DNA of 64,000 nt from Rahnella sikkimica. GTDB lineage: Bacteria; Pseudomonadota; Gammaproteobacteria; Enterobacterales; Enterobacteriaceae. A model generated the notes under the pieces. The model was not told the origin of the DNA, made no database searches, and saw only the letters and a program-made list of their open reading frames with translations. Positions 17,387 through 26,284 of the stretch are shown here, piece after piece; position 1 is the first letter of the stretch, and the number at the start of each line of letters is the position of its first letter. The position numbers were made by a program, and so were the translations under genes. The DNA lies in contig NZ_CP019065.1 in assembly GCF_002951615.1 (NCBI RefSeq), forward strand, positions 43,728-107,727, read 5' to 3'.

Positions 17387-18604
17387 ATGCAAACCTATTC
17401 CCCAAACGCCGCCGGCAGTAATGAGCCGGCCGTGGCGATGGTCACCCTTTGTATGGCCGCTGTGCTGTGCTGGCTTTTCTTCAGCGATTTTGTGCGCTGG
17501 AGTTGCTGGTTTCTTTACTGGATGTGGCGATTTGCCGACTTCACCTATATCCACCGTTACGCCGCCGAGCGTATCAACCTGCTTGCTGCAACAGGAAACG
17601 GGGCGGAGAACGTTAGCCTCGCTGAGTGGCGCGACGTGATGAACCGGACTGCCGGCATTTTATTTGTGCCACTGGTTCCTCTGCTTGTGCTCAGCAGCTG
17701 GAGCGTAGCGCGTCATCCAGCGCTCGGTTTTCGCAGCCGGCGCTGGATAACCGTGCATACGTTACCCCGCGTGATGGCCACCTTCGCACCTTCCGTGATA
17801 CCGGTGCTGGCCAACCACAAAGCCGATGGCCTGATGAACGACACCACGCCGGAGAATGCCTGGGCGATGAAGCCGGAAGAGTTTGCGCAAGAGCATAACC
17901 TGATTAGCCGGCGCGTACTCGACCGCGACGCGGCTCGGGCGGCTTTTGACGCACAGACCGGGGTGGACATGTTGCCGCCTGCGCAGTGGCAGCCGCACGA
18001 GCGTGCGATGCTGGCCGTCTTCGGACTTCAGGTGTTTGCAGACGACCGGACGGCGGCGCAGAAGTTGCTCGATGACCTTAACCGCTCCTGCATGATTAAG
18101 CGGATTTTCCGGGCGCCGTTGTTTCGCAGCATACCTGACTGGGCCGTGTCAGAAGCTCAGGTATTACGTGTGCTGGCCTGTCCGGGCGTGGCTCCGTGGC
18201 TGGCGATGCATCGCACAGTACGATCAGCGCTTGCCGGGTTGTACGGACGTGACCTGCGCCTGCCGCCCGCCAGGTTTCGCTGGCTCAAGGGCGTCGACCG
18301 GACGCTGTGGTACGGCCTGCAGACGGCCGATACAGCGAAAGTGTTCATTGAAGGGGCCGGTATTGTCGCTCAGGCCCGCGCAGAGCAGCGGGCAGCGAAG
18401 CTCGGGTTGCCCCGTCCGCCGCTGATGACCGACGAAGCCGTGGCTGGGCTGCAGATGGAGCTCGAGACACTCGGGCTTGTTCATCCCCGCGACGTCAGGC
18501 CTATCCTGACGAAGCGTGAACGTGACGTGCCATTCCCTGACGCCCTTTACCTCCCCTCACAGGGTGAAACCGATTTCTCCGCTGACGGCGTTGAGACCGT
18601 CTGA
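17387..18604 (+). CDS. trbA: TrbA, DotM/IcmP-like coupling-complex protein
   Basis: The open frame starts at 17318, but that reaches back over the terminator; the ATG at 17387 gives 405 residues starting MQTYSPNAAG. Transmembrane helices lie at about 18-45 and 85-105, followed by a large cytoplasmic domain. IncI-type TrbA is the counterpart of DotM/IcmP, the partner of the DotL coupling ATPase. The companion genes trbB and trbC follow directly, so this operon supplies the type IV coupling complex. Confidence 0.8.
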   Translation: MQTYSPNAAGSNEPAVAMVTLCMAAVLCWLFFSDFVRWSCWFLYWMWRFADFTYIHRYAAERINLLAATGNGAENVSLAEWRDVMNRTAGILFVPLVPLLVLSSWSVARHPALGFRSRRWITVHTLPRVMATFAPSVIPVLANHKADGLMNDTTPENAWAMKPEEFAQEHNLISRRVLDRDAARAAFDAQTGVDMLPPAQWQPHERAMLAVFGLQVFADDRTAAQKLLDDLNRSCMIKRIFRAPLFRSIPDWAVSEAQVLRVLACPGVAPWLAMHRTVRSALAGLYGRDLRLPPARFRWLKGVDRTLWYGLQTADTAKVFIEGAGIVAQARAEQRAAKLGLPRPPLMTDEAVAGLQMELETLGLVHPRDVRPILTKRERDVPFPDALYLPSQGETDFSADGVETV

Positions 18605-18618
18605 AACAGGATACTCCG

Positions 18619-19731
18619 ATGAAAATAACCTCCCAGTTCGGCCCGTTTGTGGCTGAGATTACCGGTCGTCTGCTTGCCGTGCGCCGATGTGACATCACCG
18701 ACACAGGGTTTGATAACGGCAGTATGTTCACCAAAATCGCCGAGACCGCGCTGTTTACGTGTTCCCTGCGACAGGTGCCCTGGTTCGTGATGCACAGCGA
18801 CGGGTTGTACGCACAGAATGACCACGACGCGCTTACGCCGATGTACAGAGGCGAAGATGCGCAACAGCTACTAAGTTGCCTGACGGTAGCGCTGAAGCGC
18901 GCGGAGAAGCGGCGAAGTCTGCGCCTGCGGTTAACGGCGGGTGTTGCAGGCATCGCTATTGCCCTGACTGTCTGGCTGGCCGGTTCATATCAGGAAACCC
19001 TCACCAACACACCGACTCGCGACGCGCTACAAGCATTATCACCATCGGTGGTATCGCCGCTTTCTGCTCCTTTAACACAGCACGCCGGCGCCAACATTGT
19101 CGCTAAAACGGCCCCAGCCCCGGCGTTACCCGTTGTCCCTTCGACCGTGCCGGAAAATCCGGCGGTGGCAGACCCCGCTGACGGCTGGAATCTGCCGCTC
19201 GCCGTGCGAGCCGGCCTCCCGGATAAACTGCAAAAAGCCGCGTCACGCGGACTGTTCACAGTCCCTCTGTCATCTGGCCACGCACGGACGCTGTACGTCT
19301 TCGCCGACTCAGAATGCCCAAACTGCCTGCGCATGGAGCGTCAGTTTGAAGCCGTGTCGGGACTCGTGAATGTGGTGGTTTTCCCGGTGACCATCGTTGG
19401 CGGTGCCGATTCCCTGAAATCGCTCGCTCCCGTCATGGCGTTGCCAGAGTCCGCACGACCGGCAGCGTGGAAACAGCTGTTTTCTGCCGATGCCGGAATG
19501 GACGTGCCAGGGCGTACTCCTGACTCCGGTGCGACAGTCACAGACGAGGCCGCACTTGAAACGGCGCGCGGCGCGCTCGGCGTTAACGAAGTGGCTTTTC
19601 GCGCCTACCGACTGCCGGGCACCCCGTGGACTATTTCTGATGACGGCCGCTACGTGCCGCAGGCCGCTCTAATCTCACCGGCTGCCTTGCAGGCATTTCT
19701 GAACGAAGGGGATGCCCATGACGGACAGTAA
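18619..19731 (+). CDS. trbB: TrbB, membrane-anchored DsbC/DsbG-like thioredoxin-fold protein
   Basis: The 370-residue protein has a cytoplasmic N-terminal domain of about 95 residues, one transmembrane helix at about 105-122 (GVAGIAIALTVWLAG), a Pro/Ala-rich periplasmic linker and a thioredoxin-like domain. The active-site CPNC is at residues 233-236 within YVFADSECPNCLRM, typical of DsbC/DsbG-type isomerases. It probably shuffles disulfides in periplasmic transfer proteins; TraL and TraW here both carry several cysteines. The 3' end overlaps the trbC start by 20 bases. Confidence 0.85.
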   Translation: MKITSQFGPFVAEITGRLLAVRRCDITDTGFDNGSMFTKIAETALFTCSLRQVPWFVMHSDGLYAQNDHDALTPMYRGEDAQQLLSCLTVALKRAEKRRSLRLRLTAGVAGIAIALTVWLAGSYQETLTNTPTRDALQALSPSVVSPLSAPLTQHAGANIVAKTAPAPALPVVPSTVPENPAVADPADGWNLPLAVRAGLPDKLQKAASRGLFTVPLSSGHARTLYVFADSECPNCLRMERQFEAVSGLVNVVVFPVTIVGGADSLKSLAPVMALPESARPAAWKQLFSADAGMDVPGRTPDSGATVTDEAALETARGALGVNEVAFRAYRLPGTPWTISDDGRYVPQAALISPAALQAFLNEGDAHDGQ

Positions 19732-21901
19732 CCACCCGATAGCGCGTGACCGTGTCAACCGGCGCGTTGGTCCCTCTTGGCTGGCTGACACGCTTTCACA
19801 GCCCGGCACGCTGGCGTGGGGGATGGGGGCGGCGGTGGCGACAGGTGTGATATATCCCGTCTCGCTGTTGCTTAGCCTGCCGGTGCTGTCGTTCTGGTCG
19901 CTGGTCGTAGCCCCGGGCGGACGCTGGCAGATGCCGATGCGCATGCCGGCGGACATGGACCGGGAAGACCCATCTACCGACCGTGAAGTGCCGGCAAAAG
20001 TCTTAGGATTTCTGCCGATCACGCGTATCCGAATCCATACTGACCGTGCGGCAGGCATTCTTTACGCCGGCTATCTGCGGGGTAAAAACGCCGGGCGTGA
20101 GCTCTGGCTCTCGATGGACGACCTCACGCGCCACGTTCTGATGTTTGGCACCACCGGTGCAGGGAAAACTGAAACGCTGTTAGGTTGGGTGTTTAACGCA
20201 TTGTGTTGGGGGAAGGGGCTGGTATTCAGTGACCACAAGGCGCAGAACGACGTCGCTTTGGCTGTGGCTTCACTGGCCCGCCGGTTTGGTCGGGAAGATG
20301 ATCTGCGCATGATGAACTTCATCACCGGAGGACGTTCGCGCGCTCAGGAGCTGCTGGAGGACGTCAAAGGCCGGCCGCAGACTAATAGTACCAACGCCTT
20401 CGGCATAATGCAGGAAACCTACACGATTAACCTGATGGACTCAATGCTGCCCAAAACAGGCAACGGTGACGGCGGCTGGCAGGAGAAGGCGCGCTCGATG
20501 AACCAGGCGCTGATTTTTGCGCTGGTTTATAAGTGCCGGCGTGAGGGTACGGTGATGTCGCAGCGCACCATCCAGGCGCATCTGCCGCTGCGTAAAATAG
20601 CGGGGCTGTACATCCAGGCGGTGGACGAGCAGTGGCATGAGGATATCTGCCGCGTGCTGGAGAACTACCTCAGCACCCTTGCCGGTTTTGATATGGACAA
20701 GGTCGCGACACCTTCTGAATGGGACCCGGAAGCTAACCGTCAACACGGCTATCTGATGCAGCAGTTTACCCGCATGCTGAGTCTGTTCAATGATACCTAT
20801 GGTCACGTGTTCGCGCGTGACGCCGGAGATATCGACCTGCGCGACGTGGTTCACAATGACCGTATTTTGACCGTGCTGGTTCCTGCGCTGGAGATATCCG
20901 CTAATGAAGGTTCTACTCTCGGACGGCTCTACCAGTCGCAATTGGCCATGATATTAAGTCAGGATCTCGGCGAGAAGCTGGAGGGGCGCCCACGGGATAT
21001 TATGATTGTCCGGAAATTTAAGGACCGTTTCCCGTTCTTGTGGATCATTGATGAGGTGGGGGCAGGCTACAGCGAAAAACTGGGGGAGCTCGCCACACAA
21101 ATCCGCTCATTGGGGTATTGCCTGCTGCTGGCCGGACAGGAGGTGCAGCGACTGAAGACCGCCGCCGGCGATGCAGTCTGGACGCTGGTCGCCAATATGG
21201 GGACGCGTATTACGGGGAAGATTATGGATCCTAAAGATACGTTGGAAATTCTGCAACTGATGGCTGGCACGGAGTTCCGGGCTGAAATGAACGCCATGGT
21301 ACGTCAGGAAGGCCTTGCGGGCGGCAGTTGGACCGACGATAACCGCGTGCAGTTGCGTGAGCAGAAGAAAGTAGACGTGGAGGAGGTACAGTCGCTTCAG
21401 GAGGGGGAGAATATCACGCTTTTCAAAGGCAAAGTGATACGTGGCAGCTCGCTCTATATCAAAGAAGCAGACAAGTTCGCCTCGGAAGCTGTCCGCATCA
21501 ACCGCTTCGTTGAGGTCGCACCGCCCACGGAGGCGCGCCTGCTTGCGACTGCACCGCTCAGGCAGCGGCGCAGTTACGTGCGCACAGACCGGGTACAACA
21601 GATTTTGCGTGTGTTATCTGAAGAACCGGGTTCCCGCGACACATCAAAGCTGGTCCTGACGGATCCGGCTCTCGCCGCAGTGTGTGAGTTTGACTTGGAA
21701 TGCCGCTTCAGCTGGCGTCGTGAACCTTCTGCGGAGGTACGTGCTGCCGTGCTGTGGCGGATGTTGCAGGAAAGTCTGCCGGCGCGAGGGCGTGGCTATC
21801 GTGCGCGCCTGCGTGAGCCCCGGGTCTTAGGGGCAGGCCTTTCTGCGATTGAGCAGGCAGGGCAATACCACGTGTCATTGCCTCAGGGTACGGCATCCTG
21901 A
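19712..21901 (+). CDS. trbC: TrbC, DotL/IcmO-type coupling ATPase
   Basis: The 729-residue protein is the type IV coupling protein of the I-type system. Membrane spans near residues 36-65 are followed by an AAA+ domain with Walker A GTTGAGKT at residues 146-153 and Walker B WIIDE at 444-448. It would bind the relaxosome and push the T-strand into the channel. ATG codons at 19712 and 19718 are both possible starts inside trbB. No frame damage is visible. It is the last gene of the trb operon. Confidence 0.9.
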   Translation: MPMTDSNHPIARDRVNRRVGPSWLADTLSQPGTLAWGMGAAVATGVIYPVSLLLSLPVLSFWSLVVAPGGRWQMPMRMPADMDREDPSTDREVPAKVLGFLPITRIRIHTDRAAGILYAGYLRGKNAGRELWLSMDDLTRHVLMFGTTGAGKTETLLGWVFNALCWGKGLVFSDHKAQNDVALAVASLARRFGREDDLRMMNFITGGRSRAQELLEDVKGRPQTNSTNAFGIMQETYTINLMDSMLPKTGNGDGGWQEKARSMNQALIFALVYKCRREGTVMSQRTIQAHLPLRKIAGLYIQAVDEQWHEDICRVLENYLSTLAGFDMDKVATPSEWDPEANRQHGYLMQQFTRMLSLFNDTYGHVFARDAGDIDLRDVVHNDRILTVLVPALEISANEGSTLGRLYQSQLAMILSQDLGEKLEGRPRDIMIVRKFKDRFPFLWIIDEVGAGYSEKLGELATQIRSLGYCLLLAGQEVQRLKTAAGDAVWTLVANMGTRITGKIMDPKDTLEILQLMAGTEFRAEMNAMVRQEGLAGGSWTDDNRVQLREQKKVDVEEVQSLQEGENITLFKGKVIRGSSLYIKEADKFASEAVRINRFVEVAPPTEARLLATAPLRQRRSYVRTDRVQQILRVLSEEPGSRDTSKLVLTDPALAAVCEFDLECRFSWRREPSAEVRAAVLWRMLQESLPARGRGYRARLREPRVLGAGLSAIEQAGQYHVSLPQGTAS

Positions 21902-22004
21902 GGTCACCAATTAGATCCCGATGTAGTGATAGCGACACGCAATAATCACAACGTCACATTTCTATTCTAATTCCCCAATCCTTCCCGTCACAAAGGTGAA
22001 CATT

Positions 22005-22487
22005 ATGAATATTGTCTCAGGTGACCTGCTTTCGCAGGATACCACCTGCATCGTCAATCCCTGGAACATGAACTTTATTCCCCACTGGCTGCTGTTGCCT
22101 GGCGGGGTATCAGGGCAACTTAAGAAAAAAGCCGGTCCAGCCCCATTCAGGGAGGTGACCCACCATGGTTTGCTTTGGCCTGGGCGTGCCGTACTCACCG
22201 GCGGGGGGCTTTTGAACAAACCCATCATTCATGTGGCCGGGCTGAACGCGCTTTGGCGCAGTTCGCTTGTGATTGTTTCCCGCTGCACGATTGCCGCACT
22301 GAATTTAGCCGAACAGGAGGGCTTTGCGTCGGTTGCGCTGCCACTTATCGGGGCCGGTACGGGCGGATTAACGCCTGCAAAGAGCCTGTCGGCCATGAAG
22401 TCAGCGGTGGGGATGAGTCAGTACCGTGGGGAGGTTCGCATCGTCTTATGGTCGGAAAGTAAGGAGGTGTGTCTATGTCAGCAGTAA
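22005..22487 (+). CDS. Macro-domain protein (ADP-ribose-binding type)
   Basis: The 160-residue protein consists of one macro domain. It shows the N-terminal GDLL element, IVNPWN, a glycine-rich GGVSGQLKKKAG loop, and the second loop ALPLIGAGTGG. Macro domains bind ADP-ribose and often remove it from proteins, nucleic acids or O-acetyl-ADP-ribose. The ATG at 22005 lies behind AAAGGTG; a GTG at 21996 is less likely. It overlaps the next gene by 13 bases. No ADP-ribosyltransferase gene is visible nearby, so a toxin-antitoxin pairing of the DarTG kind is not supported here. Confidence 0.75.
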   Translation: MNIVSGDLLSQDTTCIVNPWNMNFIPHWLLLPGGVSGQLKKKAGPAPFREVTHHGLLWPGRAVLTGGGLLNKPIIHVAGLNALWRSSLVIVSRCTIAALNLAEQEGFASVALPLIGAGTGGLTPAKSLSAMKSAVGMSQYRGEVRIVLWSESKEVCLCQQ

Positions 22488-22978
22488 CCGTCACCCTACA
22501 TACCCCATATGACGGCGATTATGCCCGCCACGGGGTGGAATTTTCCTCCGTACATTTCAGCGCGCCGGCGGGAACCGACCCGGACTGGCTGGAACTGTCA
22601 TTACGAGTCATTCCGGGCTGCGCAACACTCGTCGAGTTTGAATTCGACCCGAATACGGGGGACGGGCGCTTTATTTTACTGGACTCTGAGGTTTGCCCGG
22701 GTGATTACCGCTTGAAAGGCCCCGCCCCCTACGCGCTGGAAGTGGATGCCCGTATCCAGCATAACGGCAGACAGTACGGTCAGATATTGACGCACATCGA
22801 GACGGATATGTGGCATGCGTTGTGTGGTGCCGAACAGAGCGGCGCGATAACGGGCAGGCGGGAAAACGAACCCGTGACCTGTCCTGCCTGCCGCGAACGC
22901 TGGCAGCGGTGTCAGGTTTACGGCCATGCGGATTTTGAAAACCTGAATTGGCCAAAAAAAGCTCCTTCCTCCGTTTAG
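22475..22978 (+). CDS. Hypothetical protein co-transcribed with the macro-domain gene
   Basis: I do not recognise this 167-residue protein. The start at 22475 follows a perfect AAGGAGG with 7-base spacing; a GTG at 22469 is less likely. The N-terminal part looks beta-rich. The C-terminal part has CPACRERW preceded by an HALCGAE segment, so a Cys4/His-type zinc-binding site is possible. The 13-base overlap with the macro-domain gene points to co-expression and perhaps a shared job. Confidence 0.6.
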   Translation: MSAVTVTLHTPYDGDYARHGVEFSSVHFSAPAGTDPDWLELSLRVIPGCATLVEFEFDPNTGDGRFILLDSEVCPGDYRLKGPAPYALEVDARIQHNGRQYGQILTHIETDMWHALCGAEQSGAITGRRENEPVTCPACRERWQRCQVYGHADFENLNWPKKAPSSV

Positions 22979-23089
22979 AACGCGGGACTGACGGCAGATA
23001 TTTCAGAAAATATCCCAAATGCCGATGCTCCGAAATCGAATATATCCCAGGAGGATGTCCGTCAGTCCTGAAGGGAGAAATGGGGGCTC

Positions 23090-23194
23090 GTGATTTTTGT
23101 CGTTATTTCACTGATCGCCATTCTGCTTATCCCCGAACTCGGGCGGACGGATCACGATGGACATCCGGCGAGCTGCGATTGTATGCCGGGGTGA
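23090..23194 (+). CDS. Possible 34-residue membrane peptide
   Basis: A GTG-started short frame encodes a peptide with a strongly hydrophobic N-terminal half (IFVVISLIAILLIPE) and a Cys/His/Asp-rich tail (SCDCMPG). The ribosome site is only G-rich (GGGGGC), so translation is uncertain. It lies in the 266-base gap between the hypothetical gene and nuc. Confidence 0.3.
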   Translation: MIFVVISLIAILLIPELGRTDHDGHPASCDCMPG

Positions 23195-23244
23195 GCTGAA
23201 CCTTATTCACTGGCTTTATCCGCCCACTTTTACCAGGAACAATA

Positions 23245-23781
23245 ATGATGAAAAAATATCTACCCGCTGTCGTGTTGGTCTCGGCATTTTTATTACCCAT
23301 GGGCACAGCACTGGCGGCCCCTTCCATCGATGTCGGGTTTTCTCCGGAGGGGAGCGCGCTGCAGCTGGTTATGCGAACGATAGAAAATGCGCAGCAGAGC
23401 ATAAGGTTGATGGGGTATTCGTTCACCTCACCGGAGGTGGCTCGCGGGCTGGTCGAGGCGAAGCGCCGGGGCGTGGACGTCAAGGTGGTGGTGGATGAGA
23501 AAGGTAACAAAGGAAAGGCCAGCGTGGCTGCGATGAATTTGCTGGTCAATGCAGCCATTCCGGTGCGAACTATCAGCAAATACAAAATCAGCCACGATAA
23601 AGTGATTATCGTTGACGGTCAGACGGTTGAGACAGGCAGTTTCAACTTCACTCGCAGTGCCGCAGAAGCCAATTCGGAAAATGCTCTGGTCATTAGTGGC
23701 CTACCGGCACTGGCTCAAACCTATATAACCCACTGGCAGTCCCGCTGGGATGACGGTACCGACTGGCATTCTACGTACTGA
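23245..23781 (+). CDS. nuc: Nuc, secreted phospholipase D-superfamily endonuclease
   Basis: The 178-residue protein has a signal peptide (cleavage near ALAAPS) and one HKD motif, HDKVIIVD, followed by GSFNFTRSAAEANSEN. A single-HKD protein of this size is the hallmark of Nuc, the EDTA-resistant periplasmic nuclease first seen on pKM101, which works as a homodimer. nuc genes are common between the trb genes and the replicon in IncL/M plasmids. CCAGGAA precedes the ATG, and a long hairpin follows the gene. Confidence 0.9.
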   Translation: MMKKYLPAVVLVSAFLLPMGTALAAPSIDVGFSPEGSALQLVMRTIENAQQSIRLMGYSFTSPEVARGLVEAKRRGVDVKVVVDEKGNKGKASVAAMNLLVNAAIPVRTISKYKISHDKVIIVDGQTVETGSFNFTRSAAEANSENALVISGLPALAQTYITHWQSRWDDGTDWHSTY

Positions 23782-23829
23782 TTCGTTTTCCGCACTCATC
23801 ACCTGCCCGTCATTTTTCTACTCATTAAT

Positions 23830-23873
23830 GCATTTTTGCGTCGCATCCCGCGCCAACGGGAATGCAAAAATGC
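23830..23873 (+). terminator. Long hairpin between nuc and repC
   Basis: GCATTTTTGC at 23830-23839 is repeated inverted at 23864-23873, and an inner ATCCCG...CGGGAAT pair extends the structure. It probably ends nuc transcription and insulates the replicon. Confidence 0.6.
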
Positions 23874-23949
23874 TATTTATGCTGCCGAGTTACATAAACT
23901 GTAGTAGGCTTTCTCAAGTGATCTTATTTTGATCTTTGGGGAGGCAGAA

Positions 23950-24207
23950 ATGTCACATATCGAAAATGCAGTAACTTCCTCAACGAAACCTAAGCGTATC
24001 TATAGAAAAGGTAATGCCCTGAGCGATGCTGACAAGCAGCGAATGGCAACTGCCCGTAAAAGAGCGACGCATAAAGAAGTTAAAGTTTTCATCGAACCAC
24101 AGCTTAAAGAACTACTGATGAGCATGTGTGAAGAAGATGGTTTAACGCAGGCGGAAGTCCTTGAACAGTTGATAGAACGTGAAGCGCGAGACAGGAATTT
24201 AGCCTAA
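23950..24207 (+). CDS. repC: RepC, CopB/RepA2-like replication repressor
   Basis: The 85-residue protein closely matches the IncFII RepA2/CopB repressor: an NAVTSS start, YRKGNALSDADKQRMATARKRA and KEVKVFIEPQLKELLMSMCEEDGLTQAEVLEQLI. These tetrameric proteins repress the repA promoter in copy-number control. The ATG at 23950 is chosen over an upstream ATG at 23932 because the homology begins there. It lies upstream of the antisense RNA, repB and repA, the normal IncL/M order. Confidence 0.85.
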   Translation: MSHIENAVTSSTKPKRIYRKGNALSDADKQRMATARKRATHKEVKVFIEPQLKELLMSMCEEDGLTQAEVLEQLIEREARDRNLA

Positions 24208-24336
24208 TGGGCTTACTTTCTTGATCCTTTCGTTATTGAGTGCTAGATTGCTGATCAAGTAGAGAATTTTGGTGAGCCGCGCCGTAAGGTGGCAGGGAAT
24301 GAGTTCTGTGTAGAAGGTTTTACAGACTCAGAAAAG

Positions 24337-24392
24337 CAAAAACCCCGATAATCTTCGTCAAGTTTGGCGACTGCGAAGAAGATAACCGGGGC
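24337..24392 (-). ncRNA. Antisense RNA (RNAI) of the replication control region
   Basis: A GC-clamped stem-loop spans 24343-24391: CCCCG pairs with CGGGG, ATCTTCG with a CGAAG/GAAGAT arm, and the loop holds TTTGGCGACTG. On the minus strand the hairpin is followed by GTTTTTGCTTTTC, a rho-independent terminator, so the antisense transcript ends near 24330-24340. The U-U-G-G-C-G-type loop is typical of the IncI/B/L/M/Z superfamily. The transcription start lies to the right and was not assigned. Confidence 0.7.
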
Positions 24393-24441
24393 CCACTAAA
24401 ACTGTATAGAGTTTGTTGCTCTATGCAGGGAGTATAGATTT

Positions 24442-24498
24442 ATGCCTTTTAAAAATCAACTCCTCCTGTGCAACATATGCGCAGTGAGCTGTGTCTGA
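24442..24498 (+). CDS. repB: RepB leader peptide
   Basis: This 18-residue frame (MPFKNQLLLCNICAVSCV) ends in a TGA at 24496-24498 that overlaps the repA start region (repA GTG at 24491). In IncB/IncL/M plasmids translation and termination of such a leader open the mRNA and permit a pseudoknot that enables repA translation. Length, cysteine-rich end and overlap all fit. Confidence 0.75.
   Translation: MPFKNQLLLCNICAVSCV
24480..24485 (+). promoter_or_regulatory. Predicted pseudoknot partner upstream of repA
   Basis: CGCAGT at 24480-24485 is the exact complement of ACTGCG at 24370-24375 in the loop-proximal part of the RNAI target hairpin, and lies 5 bases before the repA GTG. A long-range pairing here would match the pseudoknot activation of repA known in this plasmid group. 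Confidence 0.55.
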
Positions 24499-25558
24499 AC
24501 ATGCAATTCCGCTTTCAGCGTTAACAATAAGTGCGCCTGCAGGTGCCTATCGTCCCTCACGTCGGGGCGAGGCTAATCGTCTGCGTAAAGGCCAATCTAA
24601 AAAGCATCGTAACCACCAACCTGCATTTAATGAGAAAACTCCCCGTGGTATGGCGGCAAGAATGGTCGGTGCCTTACGTGGCCATGACTGGAAACGTAAT
24701 AACGATCTGATTGAGCTGCGTAGCATAGGCTACACGCCTTACTCCCGTATGTTCGACCCTTCCTTCACCCCAAAACCCATGCGTTCGACTCCCCGCTCGG
24801 AAAGCCGTGAAGCGCTGACAGCCCTTTCATTAGTTCTGGCTGCGAACAGTGATTACAGCCCCGACAGCGAGTACATGTTCGAAACACTGCTTCCCGTAGA
24901 AGAAATTGCGCGCCGTATGGGCGTACTTCACGTCTACGAAAACGGCCGTAAATCTTATGATGTCCTGCTCAAAGCTCTGCGCGTCATGGAACAGCTGGAT
25001 TACGTGGTCGTGCACCGCGACAAAGACGCAGATGCCGGTCAGTACAAACCGATGCGCATTTTCCTGACGGAAAAACATTTCACTTCACGCGGTATAACGT
25101 TAGAAACCGTTCGCCAGGGGCTGCACAAATACCGCCAGTGGGCGATTGCGACGGGCGTTGCCGAATCTATGCGAGAACGGTATGAACGTCACCAGCTCAA
25201 GATGGCTCGCCTCGGGATCAGCCTCGATAACCACCATTCTCTTAAAAACCGCCTGAAGAAAATTAAACGCTGGGTCGTCAGTCCGGATCTGCGTTCTGAA
25301 AAGCAGCGCGTGGTGTCAGATGTCGAAACCGCACTGAATGGCCATACCCCGAAATTTAAGCGCATACGCCCGGATAACGCCCGTGCAAACCTCCACAGGG
25401 ATACCTGGCGTCGTTATACGGCCGGTGGCCAACTGACTATGGTCACCCAGATGCAGCTTGAGAGCGCACTTAAGACCGAATTCCCGACGTTGTTGACCAC
25501 CGACAGTGAGAAGTTCTACCGAATGCTTCTTGAGCGCGCCGGCGTCCCTCTGTCATAA
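24491..25558 (+). CDS. repA: RepA replication initiator, IncL/M type
   Basis: The 355-residue basic protein (RRGEANRLRKGQSKKHRNHQ, GMAARMVGALRGHDWKRNND) belongs to the RepA family of IncB/O, I, K, L/M and Z plasmids. It starts replication at an origin just downstream. The GTG start has no good ribosome site of its own and overlaps the repB leader peptide, so expression should depend on leader translation plus a pseudoknot and be blocked by RNAI. Size is as expected for IncL/M RepA (about 350 residues). The frame is intact. Confidence 0.85.
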   Translation: MSEHAIPLSALTISAPAGAYRPSRRGEANRLRKGQSKKHRNHQPAFNEKTPRGMAARMVGALRGHDWKRNNDLIELRSIGYTPYSRMFDPSFTPKPMRSTPRSESREALTALSLVLAANSDYSPDSEYMFETLLPVEEIARRMGVLHVYENGRKSYDVLLKALRVMEQLDYVVVHRDKDADAGQYKPMRIFLTEKHFTSRGITLETVRQGLHKYRQWAIATGVAESMRERYERHQLKMARLGISLDNHHSLKNRLKKIKRWVVSPDLRSEKQRVVSDVETALNGHTPKFKRIRPDNARANLHRDTWRRYTAGGQLTMVTQMQLESALKTEFPTLLTTDSEKFYRMLLERAGVPLS

Positions 25559-26086
25559 CGCCTCCGACAGCTTTTCGACATACCTTTCCACTTCGCGATT
25601 TTCGCGCCTGACATGCTGACTTTTTCCCGCTAGCGGGGAGTCGGGCAGGATTTCCCCTGCGCGTAATTTGGGTATTTAGCGTGTTTTTCCAGGCGAAAAA
25701 CCTGCGTGAAGCCTTCTGCCTGCGAAGATTTTCATATTGGGGGAAAATACATCCATTAATTTCGAACATCAGCGAGCGTGCGGCATACAAAATATGTTGC
25801 ACATGCAATTAACTTCGAAAGCGTTGTCTTAATATCATTAATTCCGAACGTTGTTCCTGAACAAAACAAGCTTTCTAAAGAAAGAGTACTCATGAGCCAG
25901 CCTCCGGCATGGCATCAGGAGTAGCTCCCTTCGCTTTGCTCAGGGCAAATATGCACCTCATACACTGCGCAAAACGCCAAAAAATATTAAATAGCACCCC
26001 GGGCAAGCCGGGGCAGGGACTCATTTGCCAATTTAGTTACAACACACAATTTTGGTTTCATCAGAATTCGTGGAAACCTCTATATG
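25559..26086 (+). other. Probable replication origin region (no gene)
   Basis: The gene-free stretch after repA holds three near-identical 12-mers in one orientation: ATTAATTTCGAA at 25755-25766, ATTAACTTCGAA at 25808-25819 and ATTAATTCCGAA at 25837-25848. They are candidate RepA-binding or unwinding repeats. The position just 3' of repA is where the origin lies in this plasmid group. I see no clear DnaA box. Confidence 0.5.
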
Positions 26087-26284
26087 GGGGTTCAAGGGCC
26101 AATGGTGCGAAAAACCACGTTAAGAAACTAACAGTCTGAAATATCAAGACTTATGAGACTGCATATTTGGGGCAAAAAAGCGGCTCCAAATATCGAATTT
26201 GGGTCATTTTGAGACTGGATCGTATCAAAATCGATTTCTGATACTGCTTAGCGTAGGTTTTCGCCCCATTGGACCTCAAACCCC
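26087..26284. mobile_element. Tn3-derived miniature element 1 (TIME-like, 198 bp)
   Basis: Both ends carry 38-bp Tn3-type inverted repeats starting GGGG and ending in the conserved inner ACGTTAAG / CTTAGCGT motif. The element is flanked by a perfect 5-bp duplication ATATG (26082-26086 and 26285-26289), the Tn3-family hallmark. No gene fits inside. It would be mobilised in trans by a Tn3-family transposase. Confidence 0.85.

Noticed and set aside
22005..22487. DarTG-like toxin-antitoxin pair
   Set aside because: Only a macro domain is present; no DarT-like ADP-ribosyltransferase was found next to it.
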